Shown here piece after piece: positions 43,467 to 52,053 of a stretch of DNA of 64,000 nucleotides. The DNA comes from Sphingobium sp. Z007 (GTDB lineage Bacteria > Pseudomonadota > Alphaproteobacteria > Sphingomonadales > Sphingomonadaceae): positions 1,612,001 through 1,676,000 of the forward strand of contig NZ_FBXK01000005.1 of the NCBI RefSeq assembly GCF_900013425.1, read 5' to 3'. Both the position numbers and the translations under genes were made by a program. Numbering within the stretch: position 1 is the stretch's first letter; each line of letters opens with the position of its first letter. Below the pieces are notes generated by a model. That model saw only the letters and a list, made by a program, of their open reading frames with translations. It did not search any database and was not told the origin of the DNA.

Positions 43467-44360
43467 TTAACAGCCGTGATGCTTGGTGAGATAGTCCAGC
43501 AGCGCATCGACCCGCGCGGGGCGCAGGCGTGAAGGCGGCGTCACCAGGTGGAGGCCGAAGGGCGCGGGCCGCCAATCGACCAATATCTCCTCCACCTCTC
43601 CCTTTGCCAGCGCGTCGCCGATGATGAAGTCGGGCAGGCGGGCGATGCCCACCCCCATGCGCAGCGCAGGGAGCATCGCCTCGCCACTGTTGACGGTGAT
43701 GCGGCTGCGCACCTGCACCACGACATTCTGCTGCCCCGGCCCGGCAAAGCGCCACACATCGGGCGAGGTGGTGTTGGAGTAGCACAAGCAGTCATGCGTT
43801 CCGAGGTCGGACGGGTGCTGCGGCCGCCCGCGCGCGTCCAGATAGGCGGGCGAGGCGACGGTATGGAGGGTGACATCCGCCAGCCGCCGCGCGCGTAGCG
43901 AACTGTCGGGCATGTCGGCGATGCGGATGGTCGCGTCCAACCCCATTTCCACGATGTCGATCTGCGCGTCGGAGAGATGCAGATCGACGTCCACCAACGG
44001 ATGCTCCTTGGTGAATTGCGCCACCATCGGGGCGATCCGCAGGAGTCCAAACGTCATCGGCGCGCCCAGCCGCACGACGCCCGACAGTTCCGCCGTCTCG
44101 TCGCGCGCCGCTTCCTCGGCCGCCTGCCCCTCCGCCAGGATGCGATGGGCGTGGTCGGCCAGCCGCTTGCCGCTTTCGGTCAGGGCCAGGCGGCGGCTGG
44201 TGCGGTTGAACAGGCTGGTGTCCAGATGCTCCTCCAGACGGGTCACCGCCTTGGACACGGTCGCCTTCGACACGCTCAGCGCCTTGGCTGCATCGGTAAA
44301 GCTGCGATGCTCCACCACCGCGGCGAACATGGCCCAGGCCTCAAAATCAGGTAGTCGCAT
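43467..44360 (-). CDS. LysR-family regulator next to pirin/wrbA
   Basis: A 297-residue LysR regulator with an N-terminal winged helix (EAWAMFAAVVEHRSFTDAAKALSVSKATVSKAVTRLE) and the AELSGVVRLGAPMTFG linker into the effector domain, typical of the CrgA-like branch. It is divergent from the pirin gene, the usual arrangement for LysR regulators controlling quinone-response pirin/wrbA-type genes. An inverted repeat CGTTTC/GAAACG (44373-44378 with 44395-44400) in the shared spacer is a candidate operator. Confidence 0.92.
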   Translation of the reverse strand: MRLPDFEAWAMFAAVVEHRSFTDAAKALSVSKATVSKAVTRLEEHLDTSLFNRTSRRLALTESGKRLADHAHRILAEGQAAEEAARDETAELSGVVRLGAPMTFGLLRIAPMVAQFTKEHPLVDVDLHLSDAQIDIVEMGLDATIRIADMPDSSLRARRLADVTLHTVASPAYLDARGRPQHPSDLGTHDCLCYSNTTSPDVWRFAGPGQQNVVVQVRSRITVNSGEAMLPALRMGVGIARLPDFIIGDALAKGEVEEILVDWRPAPFGLHLVTPPSRLRPARVDALLDYLTKHHGC

Positions 44361-44372
44361 CGGGAAACAATC

Positions 44373-44400
44373 CGTTTCAAAGCTGCCGGTTTAAGAAACG
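44373..44400. promoter_or_regulatory. Candidate LysR operator between lysR and pirin
   Basis: CGTTTC (44373-44378) and its mirror GAAACG (44395-44400) flank 16 bases in the divergent spacer; the half-sites are the right scale for a LysR tetramer. Confidence 0.4.
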
Positions 44401-44465
44401 ATCCTGATAGCTAGATTATCGGAAAGCAAGCGGAAGCCTCCGCCTCCGTAACGAAAGGCATTGAT

Positions 44466-45185
44466 ATGACCACGACCACAACGAGCCGGATCGAGCGCCG
44501 CCCGTTCGCGTCGCTCGGCCATGCCGACCATGGCTGGCTGAACGCGCGCCATCATTTCTCGTTCGCCGATTATCATGACGAAGACCGCATGCACTGGGGT
44601 GCGATCCGGGTGTGGAACGACGACGAAATCGGCCCGCGTTCCGGCTTCCCGCCGCATCCGCACAGCGACATGGAAATCATCACCTATGTCCGCACCGGCG
44701 CGATCACGCACAAGGACAGCCTGGGCAATCAGGGTCGCACCGAGGCGGGCGACGTTCAGGTGATGTCCGCAGGGACCGGCATCCGCCACGCGGAATATAA
44801 TCTGGAGGATGTGACCACCACCCTGTTCCAGATCTGGGTCATCCCCCGCACCCGCGGCGGGCAGCCCAGTTGGGGGGCCAAGCCTTTCCCCAAGGGCGAT
44901 CGCTCCGGTAAGCTGGCGGTGCTGGCCAGCGGCTATGACGACGACAGGGAAGCGCTGCGCATTCGCGCCGATGCTCGCCTGCTGGGCGGCACGGTCAAGG
45001 CCGGCCACAGCGTGACCTATGAGAGCGCGGAGGGCCGCAACCTCTATCTGGTCCCGGCGACGGGACGGATCGAGATTGACGGCCAGCCCTTCGAAGCGCG
45101 CGACGGCGCCGCGATCCTGGGCGGCACGCCGATCACCATCACCGCGATCGAGGACGCCGAAATCGTCCTGGTGGACAGCATCTGA
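44466..45185 (+). CDS. Pirin family protein (quercetinase-like cupin)
   Basis: A 239-residue bicupin. The N-terminal cupin keeps the metal-binding set: the two His of [14 protein letters not shown], the Glu of that motif's partner region, and His in GIRHAEYN. The C-terminal cupin is degenerate. YhhW-like pirins have quercetin 2,3-dioxygenase activity in vitro, but the natural role is probably redox sensing. An SD GAAAGG precedes the ATG. wrbA follows after 100 bases. Confidence 0.92.
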   Translation: MTTTTTSRIERRPFASLGHADHGWLNARHHFSFADYHDEDRMHWGAIRVWNDDEIGPRSGFPPHPHSDMEIITYVRTGAITHKDSLGNQGRTEAGDVQVMSAGTGIRHAEYNLEDVTTTLFQIWVIPRTRGGQPSWGAKPFPKGDRSGKLAVLASGYDDDREALRIRADARLLGGTVKAGHSVTYESAEGRNLYLVPATGRIEIDGQPFEARDGAAILGGTPITITAIEDAEIVLVDSI

Positions 45186-45285
45186 TCGCGATCGGCTCGT
45201 CCATTCCCCCCCTCGGACGGGCCGGGCCGCCCGTATCCCCTATGCGGGCGGCCACCCTTTTCTCACCCTTTCAAGGAGATACATC

Positions 45286-45885
45286 ATGGCTAAGGTACTG
45301 GTTCTCTATTATTCCTCTTACGGTCATATCGAAACCATGGCGAAGGCCGTAGCCGAAGGCGCATCCGCCGCGGGCGCGCAGGTCGATATCAAGCGCGTGC
45401 CCGAAACCGCCCCGCTGGAAGTCGCCCAGAACGCCCATTTCAAGCTGGACCAGGACGCACCGATCGCGACTGTCGCGGAACTGGCGGACTATGACGCGAT
45501 CATCGTGGGCACCGGCACGCGCTTTGGCCGCATGTCCAGCCAGATGGCGGCTTTCCTCGACCAGGCCGGCGGCCTGTGGGCGCGCGGTGCATTGAATGGC
45601 AAGGTCGGCGGCGCCTTCACCTCCACTGCCAGCCAGCATGGCGGGCAGGAAACCACGCTGTTTTCAATCATCACCAACCTGCTGCATTTCGGCATGACCA
45701 TCGTCGGCCTCGACTATGGGTTCCAGGGCCAGATGGGCGTGGACAAGGTGCGCGGCGGATCACCCTATGGCGCGACCACGCTGGCCGACGGCGACGGCAG
45801 CCGTCAGCCGTCCGAAGAGGAACTGGACGGGGCGCGTTATCAGGGCCGCCGCATTGCCGAAACCGCGATCAAGCTACACGGCTGA
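45286..45885 (+). CDS. wrbA: NAD(P)H:quinone oxidoreductase WrbA
   Basis: A 199-residue flavodoxin-like tetrameric FMN enzyme that reduces quinones by two electrons. The FMN-phosphate loop [13 protein letters not shown], the PTRFG-like [13 protein letters not shown], and [15 protein letters not shown] are WrbA signatures, and the [17 protein letters not shown] end is typical. AAGGAG lies 8 bases before ATG 45286; the longer frame to 45019 is a shadow of pirin. Likely co-regulated with pirin by the divergent LysR protein. Confidence 0.97.
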   Translation: MAKVLVLYYSSYGHIETMAKAVAEGASAAGAQVDIKRVPETAPLEVAQNAHFKLDQDAPIATVAELADYDAIIVGTGTRFGRMSSQMAAFLDQAGGLWARGALNGKVGGAFTSTASQHGGQETTLFSIITNLLHFGMTIVGLDYGFQGQMGVDKVRGGSPYGATTLADGDGSRQPSEEELDGARYQGRRIAETAIKLHG

Positions 45886-45958
45886 TCGCCTGCCGCACCG
45901 TCTCCACAAGGCGGCGGTGCGAGAGCCCTTGGGTCGCATCAAGGCTTGAACCCGCCGT

Positions 45959-45997
45959 AAGGGGCTGGCGCATCGGGACTATGCGCCAGCCCCTTTT
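45959..45997 (+). terminator. Strong terminator after wrbA
   Basis: A perfect 15-bp stem (45959-45973 with 45981-45995), loop of 7, followed by TTTT. It lies 74 bases after wrbA and 20 bases before the convergent small gene, and may work in both directions. Confidence 0.85.
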
Positions 45998-46017
45998 CGT
46001 CAAATCGGGCGGATTAC

Positions 46018-46224
46018 TTATCCCAGCGTCTTGGGTGTTACCCACACCTCTACCGGCGTGATGAACTTGCCCGGCGCAGGTTTGCCGACCACGACTCCGT
46101 CCGCCGTGACCAATTCGCCATTTTCAAGATTCAGCGATACCCATGGCTTGGGCATACGCTCGAATGTTATTTTCTGGATGGGCTGGCCCGTGGCCGTGTT
46201 CATGATCGTAGCAATGACTGACAT
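46018..46224 (-). CDS. Small conserved-looking protein, 68 residues
   Basis: A compact, charged protein, MSVIATIMNTATGQPIQKITFER, then GELVTADGVVVGKPAPGKFITP. The strand-rich, non-repetitive sequence reads like a genuine small protein. It lies in an otherwise quiet spacer, convergent with wrbA. No domain is recognised. In-frame ATG at 46203 is an alternative start. Confidence 0.5.
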   Translation of the reverse strand: MSVIATIMNTATGQPIQKITFERMPKPWVSLNLENGELVTADGVVVGKPAPGKFITPVEVWVTPKTLG

Positions 46225-46436
46225 AGGCGCTGCCCGCTAGCGGGCGACGCGCACCTCTGTCCAGCGCTTCGCGACGAAAAATTCCGACACAATCGACGGT
46301 CGTGCCATCTACATCTGGCCCAACCCGGACAAGCGGCAGCGTCAGAATTGATGCTTAACGAAACGCGCACCCTGTTCGTTGATGGCATGGCAGGGGCCAT
46401 AACGGATAAGAACGGCGGGGACGGGAGAATATTTAC

Positions 46437-46922
46437 ATGGTCAGCGCGATCAACGCGACAGGCATCGGCAATGCATGGGGACAGATCAAGAAGACGTTGG
46501 ACACGGTCGTGCAGACGGTGACGCCCCCTGCGACGAGCACCACCCCCACGCCAACCCCGGCTCCAGCGCCACCCCCTGCCCCAGTCGAACCCGTCGCATC
46601 TACGCCCACGCCGCAGCCCGTTGTTGCGACGCCGACGGCACCGGAACCCCTGACCTACAGCGCGCCATCCTCCGGTCCGCGCCAGGTGGCGGCCGCGACA
46701 GCCGTCCCTACCCCCGAGGCGACGCTGACCGATCGCCTGAGCGACGCAGGCTATTACGCCTCCCCCCAGGCGGCCGCCGTCGCCGATCCGGTCGCCACCG
46801 CGCAGGCATCGCAAGAGGACAAGGCGTCGCTGACCCAGGCGCAACTCATTGCTCAGGCCGCCTACGCCATCGTTGCCCGCGCGGGTGCCGACGATCGCAT
46901 GTCGTTGATCCAGGACGGCTAA
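46437..46922 (+). CDS. Proline/threonine-rich hypothetical protein
   Basis: A 161-residue protein. Residues about 28-65 are Pro, Thr and Ala in near-repeats (TPTPTPAPAPPPAP), an extended linker. The ends are less biased: an N-terminal helix-like IGNAWGQIKKTLDTVVQTV and a C-terminal QAQLIAQAAYAIVARAGADD. No signal peptide is seen. It could be a flexible cytoplasmic adaptor, but function is unknown. GGGAG lies about 10 bases before the ATG. The stop overlaps that of the convergent acyltransferase by four bases. Confidence 0.55.
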   Translation: MVSAINATGIGNAWGQIKKTLDTVVQTVTPPATSTTPTPTPAPAPPPAPVEPVASTPTPQPVVATPTAPEPLTYSAPSSGPRQVAAATAVPTPEATLTDRLSDAGYYASPQAAAVADPVATAQASQEDKASLTQAQLIAQAAYAIVARAGADDRMSLIQDG

Positions 46923-47887
46923 TGCAGCCAGCGGCTGACGGTCGGCGACAGACGGATCAGCCGGTCTATCGCGAACGGGATCAGCAGCGCTGCCAGCAAT
47001 AGCCACGGCTTGCCCATATAGGGGGCGAGATAGTGGATGACGGCGACATGGCCGTACATGATGACCAGCGACGCCCGCCCCACCGCCGCGACCGGACCGG
47101 CATACGGCGTGACCAGCGCAGACAAGCGGAACAGCAGTAGGGACGTGGCGATGGCCGATGCAACCGACAGCAAGGGCCAGCCATAATCGGCGGCCTTCAT
47201 GTTGAGCGTCGGCATGACCCCCGCCAGCCCGGCCAAAGCCAACGCGCCCAGCGGCGCGACCATCCAGCCCCGCCACCGCACCTGCGGCCAGACCGCCCCC
47301 ACCCATAGCAGGACGCACGCCATCGGCACGCTCAGCAGCCCCAGCGGCGATGCCTGCGTCCACCAGCCTAGCGCGTAAGCCAGGACCAGCACCGGTAGCA
47401 GCAGCAGCGCCCAGCGCCGATCCAGCACATCGGGCCAACGGTTGAGCGCGACATTGAACAGGATGCGCGCGATCATCAGGCAGGGCACAAACCAGAAGAT
47501 CGTATAAGGCCCGCGTAACCAGAAGCCGCCCAGCAGTACCGGCGCAAGATCGTCCGGCCATTGGTGGAAGATGGGCCGACCGCCCTTCAGCGGCTCGATG
47601 ATCTGGTCGATCAGGATCAGCAGCGCCAGGAAGAGGATATAGGGCCGCATCTGGCCGACCAGTTGTCGCCGCGTGAACGCGCCGACATCCTGAGGCCGCG
47701 ACAGCATCCCCGACAGCAGGAAAAAGAGCGGCATATGGAAACTGTACATGGCGTCGCGGACCGGCCCTCGGGTCCAGACATGGCCGATCACCACCGCCAA
47801 CATGCCCAATCCGCGAGCGACATCGACCCAGTCCAGCCGAAATTGCGCCTGCCGCCTGTCATGCCCCCTGTATTCCATCGTCTCCAC
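46919..47887 (-). CDS. Acyltransferase 3 family membrane protein
   Basis: A 322-residue integral membrane protein of the acyltransferase 3 (OafB/WecH-like) family, with about ten transmembrane helices. The family start DWVDVARGLGMLAVVIGHVW contains the catalytic His; a second conserved part is FHMPLFFLLSGML. Such enzymes O-acetylate surface sugars or peptidoglycan using acetyl-CoA from the cytoplasm. The acceptor is unknown. It is about 60 bases from the divergent pseudouridine synthase gene. Confidence 0.88.
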   Translation of the reverse strand: METMEYRGHDRRQAQFRLDWVDVARGLGMLAVVIGHVWTRGPVRDAMYSFHMPLFFLLSGMLSRPQDVGAFTRRQLVGQMRPYILFLALLILIDQIIEPLKGGRPIFHQWPDDLAPVLLGGFWLRGPYTIFWFVPCLMIARILFNVALNRWPDVLDRRWALLLLPVLVLAYALGWWTQASPLGLLSVPMACVLLWVGAVWPQVRWRGWMVAPLGALALAGLAGVMPTLNMKAADYGWPLLSVASAIATSLLLFRLSALVTPYAGPVAAVGRASLVIMYGHVAVIHYLAPYMGKPWLLLAALLIPFAIDRLIRLSPTVSRWLH

Positions 47888-47950
47888 CGCCTATAGGAAG
47901 CCGCGCCCGCGTCAATTCCTACCCTTCCTGTCCCGATCGGAAACTCTTCC

Positions 47951-48628
47951 TTGGCCCTGCTTACCGACCATGTGCTGTTCATCGATGGCGAAGCCCTCAT
48001 CCTCGACAAGCCTGCGGGCCTGCCGGTCGATGCGCCGCGCGACGGCTCCATGGCGCTGGAAAATCACCTTGCTTCGCTGACCTTCGGTTTCCAGCGCTGG
48101 CCGCTGCCGGTCCATCGTCTGGATCGCGACACCAGCGGTTGCCTGCTCCTGGCCCGCAATCCCAAGGCGCATAAGCGCTTCGCCGCCGCGTTCGAGGCGG
48201 GGACGGTGGTCAAACGCTATGTCGCTGTGATCGAGGGCGTGCCGGCGGAGGATGAAGGCACCATCGAACTGGCGCTCAGCAAGATCAGCACCGCAGCGGA
48301 AGGCTGGCGCATGATCCCGGCCAAGGCGGGCAAGAACGCCATCACCCACTGGCGCAAGATCGCGGAAAAGGACGGCCGTTCGCTGATCTCCTTCTCCCCC
48401 CAGACCGGGCGCACTCACCAGATTCGCGTCCATGCGCTCCATGGCCTGGGCTTCGGCATTGTCGGCGATCCGGTCTATGGCGACGGACAAGGCGCCATGC
48501 TGTTGCACAGCCGCTTCCTCAATATGCCGCGCGGCGACAAGCCGGCGGCCGAAGCGACCGCCGCCCTGCCCGCGACCTTCGCCGCAGCGGGCTTTGGCCA
48601 GGACTTGCTGGACGATGCCGGGCTTTGA
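47951..48628 (+). CDS. RluA-family RNA pseudouridine synthase
   Basis: A 225-residue enzyme that isomerises uridine in rRNA or tRNA. The catalytic Asp is in VHRLDRDTSGCLLLAR, and the FSPQTGRTHQIRVH and IVGDPVYGD segments fit the RluA class. There is no N-terminal S4 domain, so it resembles the short RluA/TruC-type. TTG 47951 is the best start; no ATG lies near. The arfB gene starts within its end. Confidence 0.88.
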   Translation: MALLTDHVLFIDGEALILDKPAGLPVDAPRDGSMALENHLASLTFGFQRWPLPVHRLDRDTSGCLLLARNPKAHKRFAAAFEAGTVVKRYVAVIEGVPAEDEGTIELALSKISTAAEGWRMIPAKAGKNAITHWRKIAEKDGRSLISFSPQTGRTHQIRVHALHGLGFGIVGDPVYGDGQGAMLLHSRFLNMPRGDKPAAEATAALPATFAAAGFGQDLLDDAGL

Positions 48629-49019
48629 CATTCCCGATGATGCGCTGGAGGAGCGCTTCATCACCGGCGGCGGGCCGGGCGGGCAGAATGTCAACAAGGT
48701 GGCGACGACCGTTCAGTTGCGCGTGGACCTGTTCAAGCTGGCCCTGCCGCCCTACGCCTATCGCAAGCTCAAGGAACTGGCCGGATCGCGGCTGACATCC
48801 GGCAACGCAATCGTGATCCAGGCGTCCCGTTTCCGCACGCAGGAGGCGAACCGCCAGGACGCGCGCGATCGGCTGAACGAGATGATCGCCAAGGCGCTCG
48901 TCCGCGACGCCCGCCGCATCGCCACCAAGCCGGGCAAGGCCGCCAAGGCGCGACGCACCGACGCCAAGAAGGCACGCGGCACCATCAAGCAGGGCCGTGG
49001 GAAGGTTCAGCTGGACTGA
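48615..49019 (+). CDS. arfB: Alternative ribosome-rescue hydrolase ArfB
   Basis: A 134-residue peptidyl-tRNA hydrolase that frees ribosomes stalled without a stop codon. The catalytic GGQ is at residues 22-24 (GGGPGGQNVNK), and the C-terminal tail is Lys/Arg-rich (KPGKAAKARRTDAKKARG), which enters the empty mRNA channel. ATG 48615 overlaps the end of the pseudouridine synthase gene, so the two are translationally coupled. The frame back to 48432 is a shadow. Confidence 0.93.
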   Translation: MPGFDIPDDALEERFITGGGPGGQNVNKVATTVQLRVDLFKLALPPYAYRKLKELAGSRLTSGNAIVIQASRFRTQEANRQDARDRLNEMIAKALVRDARRIATKPGKAAKARRTDAKKARGTIKQGRGKVQLD

Positions 49020-49047
49020 TCAGCGCATGATGGGGGACGTCAACGGC

Positions 49048-50739
49048 ATGAACGATCGAATGACGCGGGACGGGAAGGCGATCTTTTACGTCCTGGGCAT
49101 TTTGATGCTTTTGGCCTTTGCCGGCATCCTGATCGATCCCGTTCAGGACAAGAGGCAATTCGCCGCTTTCCTCTTCGTTCGGCAGGACGCGCTTTTTATC
49201 CTGATCCTGATGCTGCTGGTCCGCTTCGGCCTTGGGACCGCGCCCGCCATGCCGCGATGGGCGGACAAGCTAGGTCGGTTCTGGTGGAGCATTCCTGTAT
49301 TTCTGCTCCTTATCTGCTGGATCGGCCATCGCCTCGCCTTCGACGGCTATGCTTTGACACGCGACGAACAGATGGCCTTGTTCGACGGGTTTATCTATCG
49401 CTATGCTCGCTTGGGATGGCCGTTACCTGTCTTCTGGCAGGACAATGCTCTGGCCCTCAACCAGCAATTCATCTTGCCGATCGCCGGGCATCGAGCATGG
49501 CTGTCGGACTATCTGCCGGTCCATGCACTGGCGCGAACCCTGGTGGGGATGGTCGTTGATCCGGGGCTGACCAATCCGCTTCTAACCGCAATCGGCGCGA
49601 TCGCCCTCTGGCGCATTGCCCGGCGCCTTTGGCCTCACGACGGCGGCGCGCAGGTCGCCACTCTCCTGCTCTATGCCGGTTCTTCGCAAATCGTCGTGAT
49701 GGGGATGAGCAGCTATGCCATGCCCGGCTATCTGGCGCTCAATCTTGTCTGGCTGGCGCTTTTCCTGCGCGGCGGGGCATCGGGCCATGGCTTTGCCGTG
49801 TGCGTAGGTTTGATCGCAACCGGCTGGCATCAGCCGATTTTTCACCCGCTGTTCGTACTCCCGTTCTTCGCCATGCTGGCCTGGCAGCGGCGCTGGCGGC
49901 TGCTTTGCCTGTACGGCCTGATCTACGCGGGGATCGGCCTCGCCTGGCTCGCCTGGCCCCATTTTGCGGCGAATGCAGCAGGAGGAGCAGCAATGCAGGG
50001 CGGTCAGATTGGCTATGGCGCGCGCATCACGATGCTGTTGTCCGGCTTCGACGGGATCAGTCTGTGGCTGATGAGCCTGAACCTGCTGCGCTTCGTCGCT
50101 TGGCAGCATCTATTGCTGGTGCCGCTGGTGGTGACTGGCGTGCGTTTCGCGTGGCGCGACCCGCTGGCCCTCTCCCTGCTGGCGGGCCTGATCCTGCCCG
50201 TTGCCGCCGCGACGCTCCTGCTGGCCTATCAGGGGCATGGATGGGGGTATCGCTACCTGCATGGGATCATCGGCAATGCCTGCCTGTTGGGGGGCTATGG
50301 CTGGTCGGCGCTTCGGAGACGGGTCGGCACGCCGGCCCTGTGGACAGCCGCCAACATCGCCACCTTCCTGGGCGTCGTGCCCGTCCACATCGCCTTGGCC
50401 GCCAGCATTGTGCGGCCCTATGCTACCGTGTCCCGCGCCATCGACCGGACAAACAGCGACATGGTCGTCATCGACGATCTTGCCGCAGCATTCGGCGGCG
50501 ACCTGGTCTCCAATCGCCCCGACCTCGGCAACCGGCCCGTTCGGTTGATGGCAAGTCAGCTTGACGATCACGCGATGATGGCGCTCTGCCGGATGCACAG
50601 CGTCGCGTTCATCGGCGAAGAACAGCTTGCCCCGATACAAAGGGTTATTCCCGCCGAAGAAACATCGACCGACCGGTTCCGGCGCCTGGAGAAGCTCTGC
50701 GCCAGCGTCAGGCGCGCTGCACGTCAGCCGCTGGCCTGA
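49048..50739 (+). CDS. Polytopic GT-C-like membrane glycosyltransferase
   Basis: About 563 residues with 10-12 transmembrane helices. The first periplasmic loop has DGYALTRDEQMALFDGFI, an acidic pair like that of GT-C enzymes (PMT/ArnT type) that take sugar from a polyprenyl carrier. The C-terminal 130 residues are soluble. It is convergent with and overlaps by 32 bases the GtrA gene of a GT2 operon, so it may be the final transferase of that set. ATG 49048 is preferred because GGGGGA lies 10 bases upstream; ATGs 49027/49030 are possible. Family assignment is from topology and the acidic motif only. Confidence 0.7.
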   Translation: MNDRMTRDGKAIFYVLGILMLLAFAGILIDPVQDKRQFAAFLFVRQDALFILILMLLVRFGLGTAPAMPRWADKLGRFWWSIPVFLLLICWIGHRLAFDGYALTRDEQMALFDGFIYRYARLGWPLPVFWQDNALALNQQFILPIAGHRAWLSDYLPVHALARTLVGMVVDPGLTNPLLTAIGAIALWRIARRLWPHDGGAQVATLLLYAGSSQIVVMGMSSYAMPGYLALNLVWLALFLRGGASGHGFAVCVGLIATGWHQPIFHPLFVLPFFAMLAWQRRWRLLCLYGLIYAGIGLAWLAWPHFAANAAGGAAMQGGQIGYGARITMLLSGFDGISLWLMSLNLLRFVAWQHLLLVPLVVTGVRFAWRDPLALSLLAGLILPVAAATLLLAYQGHGWGYRYLHGIIGNACLLGGYGWSALRRRVGTPALWTAANIATFLGVVPVHIALAASIVRPYATVSRAIDRTNSDMVVIDDLAAAFGGDLVSNRPDLGNRPVRLMASQLDDHAMMALCRMHSVAFIGEEQLAPIQRVIPAEETSTDRFRRLEKLCASVRRAARQPLA

Positions 50740-51106
50740 ACACCATGCGGCTCATCAGCACATAGCTGAATGTGGCCGTGAAAACGATGTTGACCGGATA
50801 AGCCAGCCAGGGGGCCAATCCCGCCAGGTCGATCAGAGCGGCCAGCGTTGCCGTCCCGAACAAAAGTTGGAGCAGGTACACGGCAATGTAACGCCATATC
50901 TGGCCGCGCCATCCGTTACGGTCGCCGAAGGTGAGATGCCGATGCGCCACAAAGCCGACACATAGCCCCCCGGCCCACGCCAGCACGCTCGCGACCAGAT
51001 AATGCAGGCCGCCGGCGATCGCCCCCAGGAACAGCAGATAGGCGATCAAGGTCACGCCGCCGCCGACCATGCCGAACCGCATCAGGCGCGCAAGCCGTTC
51101 GTACAT
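50708..51106 (-). CDS. GtrA family membrane protein
   Basis: A 132-residue protein with four transmembrane helices, starting LMRFGMVGGGVTLIAYLLF and containing FVAHRHLTFGDR, the conserved GtrA loop. GtrA is thought to flip polyprenyl-phosphate-linked sugars across the inner membrane. ATG 51106 shares one base with the stop of the upstream GT2 gene (TAATG) and has AGGGG 8 bases upstream. The long frame to 51511 is a shadow. With the two GT2 genes it forms a glycan-modification operon. Confidence 0.9.
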   Translation of the reverse strand: MYERLARLMRFGMVGGGVTLIAYLLFLGAIAGGLHYLVASVLAWAGGLCVGFVAHRHLTFGDRNGWRGQIWRYIAVYLLQLLFGTATLAALIDLAGLAPWLAYPVNIVFTATFSYVLMSRMVFRPAADVQRA

Positions 51107-52053
51107 TACAACGCCCCTCTCAACCTTGCCTGGACACGGGGCAAGAGGCGGTCGAGGATGCGCGAATGGCGCATGTAATGCCACGTACCAGACGGGCCCA
51201 GCCTGAGCAACTCGCCCATGATTTGCGCAAGCGCCGTGCGGCGACCATGCATCGCTTCGGCCAGAAGGCAATTGATGCGCGCCGATGCCGCAGCAATGCG
51301 CCGGATGGCTGGCGCCCTTGGCCCAGCGATGACCGGTGCATAGCGGGCGACGACAATCTGCATCTGATTCAGGAAATCCGCCGGGGTCCGGCTGCCCAGC
51401 ATTGTCTGCGACCCGCCATGGATGCGGAAGGCGACGGTCTGTTCGGCAATATAGCTGACCCGGCCCCGCATGGCGGCCTTCATATATATGTCCCAGTCGG
51501 GCGTGTACCACAGGCTCTCGTCAAGCCCGCCTGCCGCTTTCCAAATGTCCCGGCGCATGACGACGGAGGGCAACGCCACGAAATTCTGCACCAGCAGCCG
51601 CTCTAGGACGGCTGCCCCCTCCCAACTCGACCGGCCTTCCAGCGGGCAACGCCAGCAGCCCAGGGTTCGCCCGCTTGCATCGATGATCGTCGCGTCCGTC
51701 AACAGCATCGCAGCATCGGGATCGGCATCGAGTGCGTGCAATATGCTGCCCAATCGTCCGGGAAGCCAAAGATCATCCTGATGCAACATCGCGACATGCG
51801 GCGCGCGGGCCATCGCCGCGCCCCGATTGGTCTTGGCTGTCCAGGACTGGATGTCGGGTCGATATTCGTAGCGCAGGGTCAGTCGCCCGGCGTGGCGCGC
51901 GGCAATATCATGACAGCGCATCGTCCTGCTGGAATCCAGTGCTATCACCTCGATCAGTCCGTCCGCGTCATCCGGCAGGCTCGCCAACGCGGCGTCGAGA
52001 TAGGTCTCGCCCTCATGCACTGGCATGATGATGGAAAGCCGTGGTGTCGACAT
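51106..52053 (-). CDS. Glycosyltransferase family 2
   Basis: A 315-residue GT-A enzyme. It starts LSIIMPVHEGETYLDAALASL, with the DXD-like site in HQDDLWLPGRLG, and LLTDATIID. The middle has RRDIWKAAGGLDESLWYTPDWDIYMK, the region that closes over the donor. No membrane segment is seen. It sits between a DPM1-like GT2 and GtrA, overlapping both by one base. The sugar and acceptor cannot be told from sequence. Confidence 0.9.
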   Translation of the reverse strand: MSTPRLSIIMPVHEGETYLDAALASLPDDADGLIEVIALDSSRTMRCHDIAARHAGRLTLRYEYRPDIQSWTAKTNRGAAMARAPHVAMLHQDDLWLPGRLGSILHALDADPDAAMLLTDATIIDASGRTLGCWRCPLEGRSSWEGAAVLERLLVQNFVALPSVVMRRDIWKAAGGLDESLWYTPDWDIYMKAAMRGRVSYIAEQTVAFRIHGGSQTMLGSRTPADFLNQMQIVVARYAPVIAGPRAPAIRRIAAASARINCLLAEAMHGRRTALAQIMGELLRLGPSGTWHYMRHSRILDRLLPRVQARLRGAL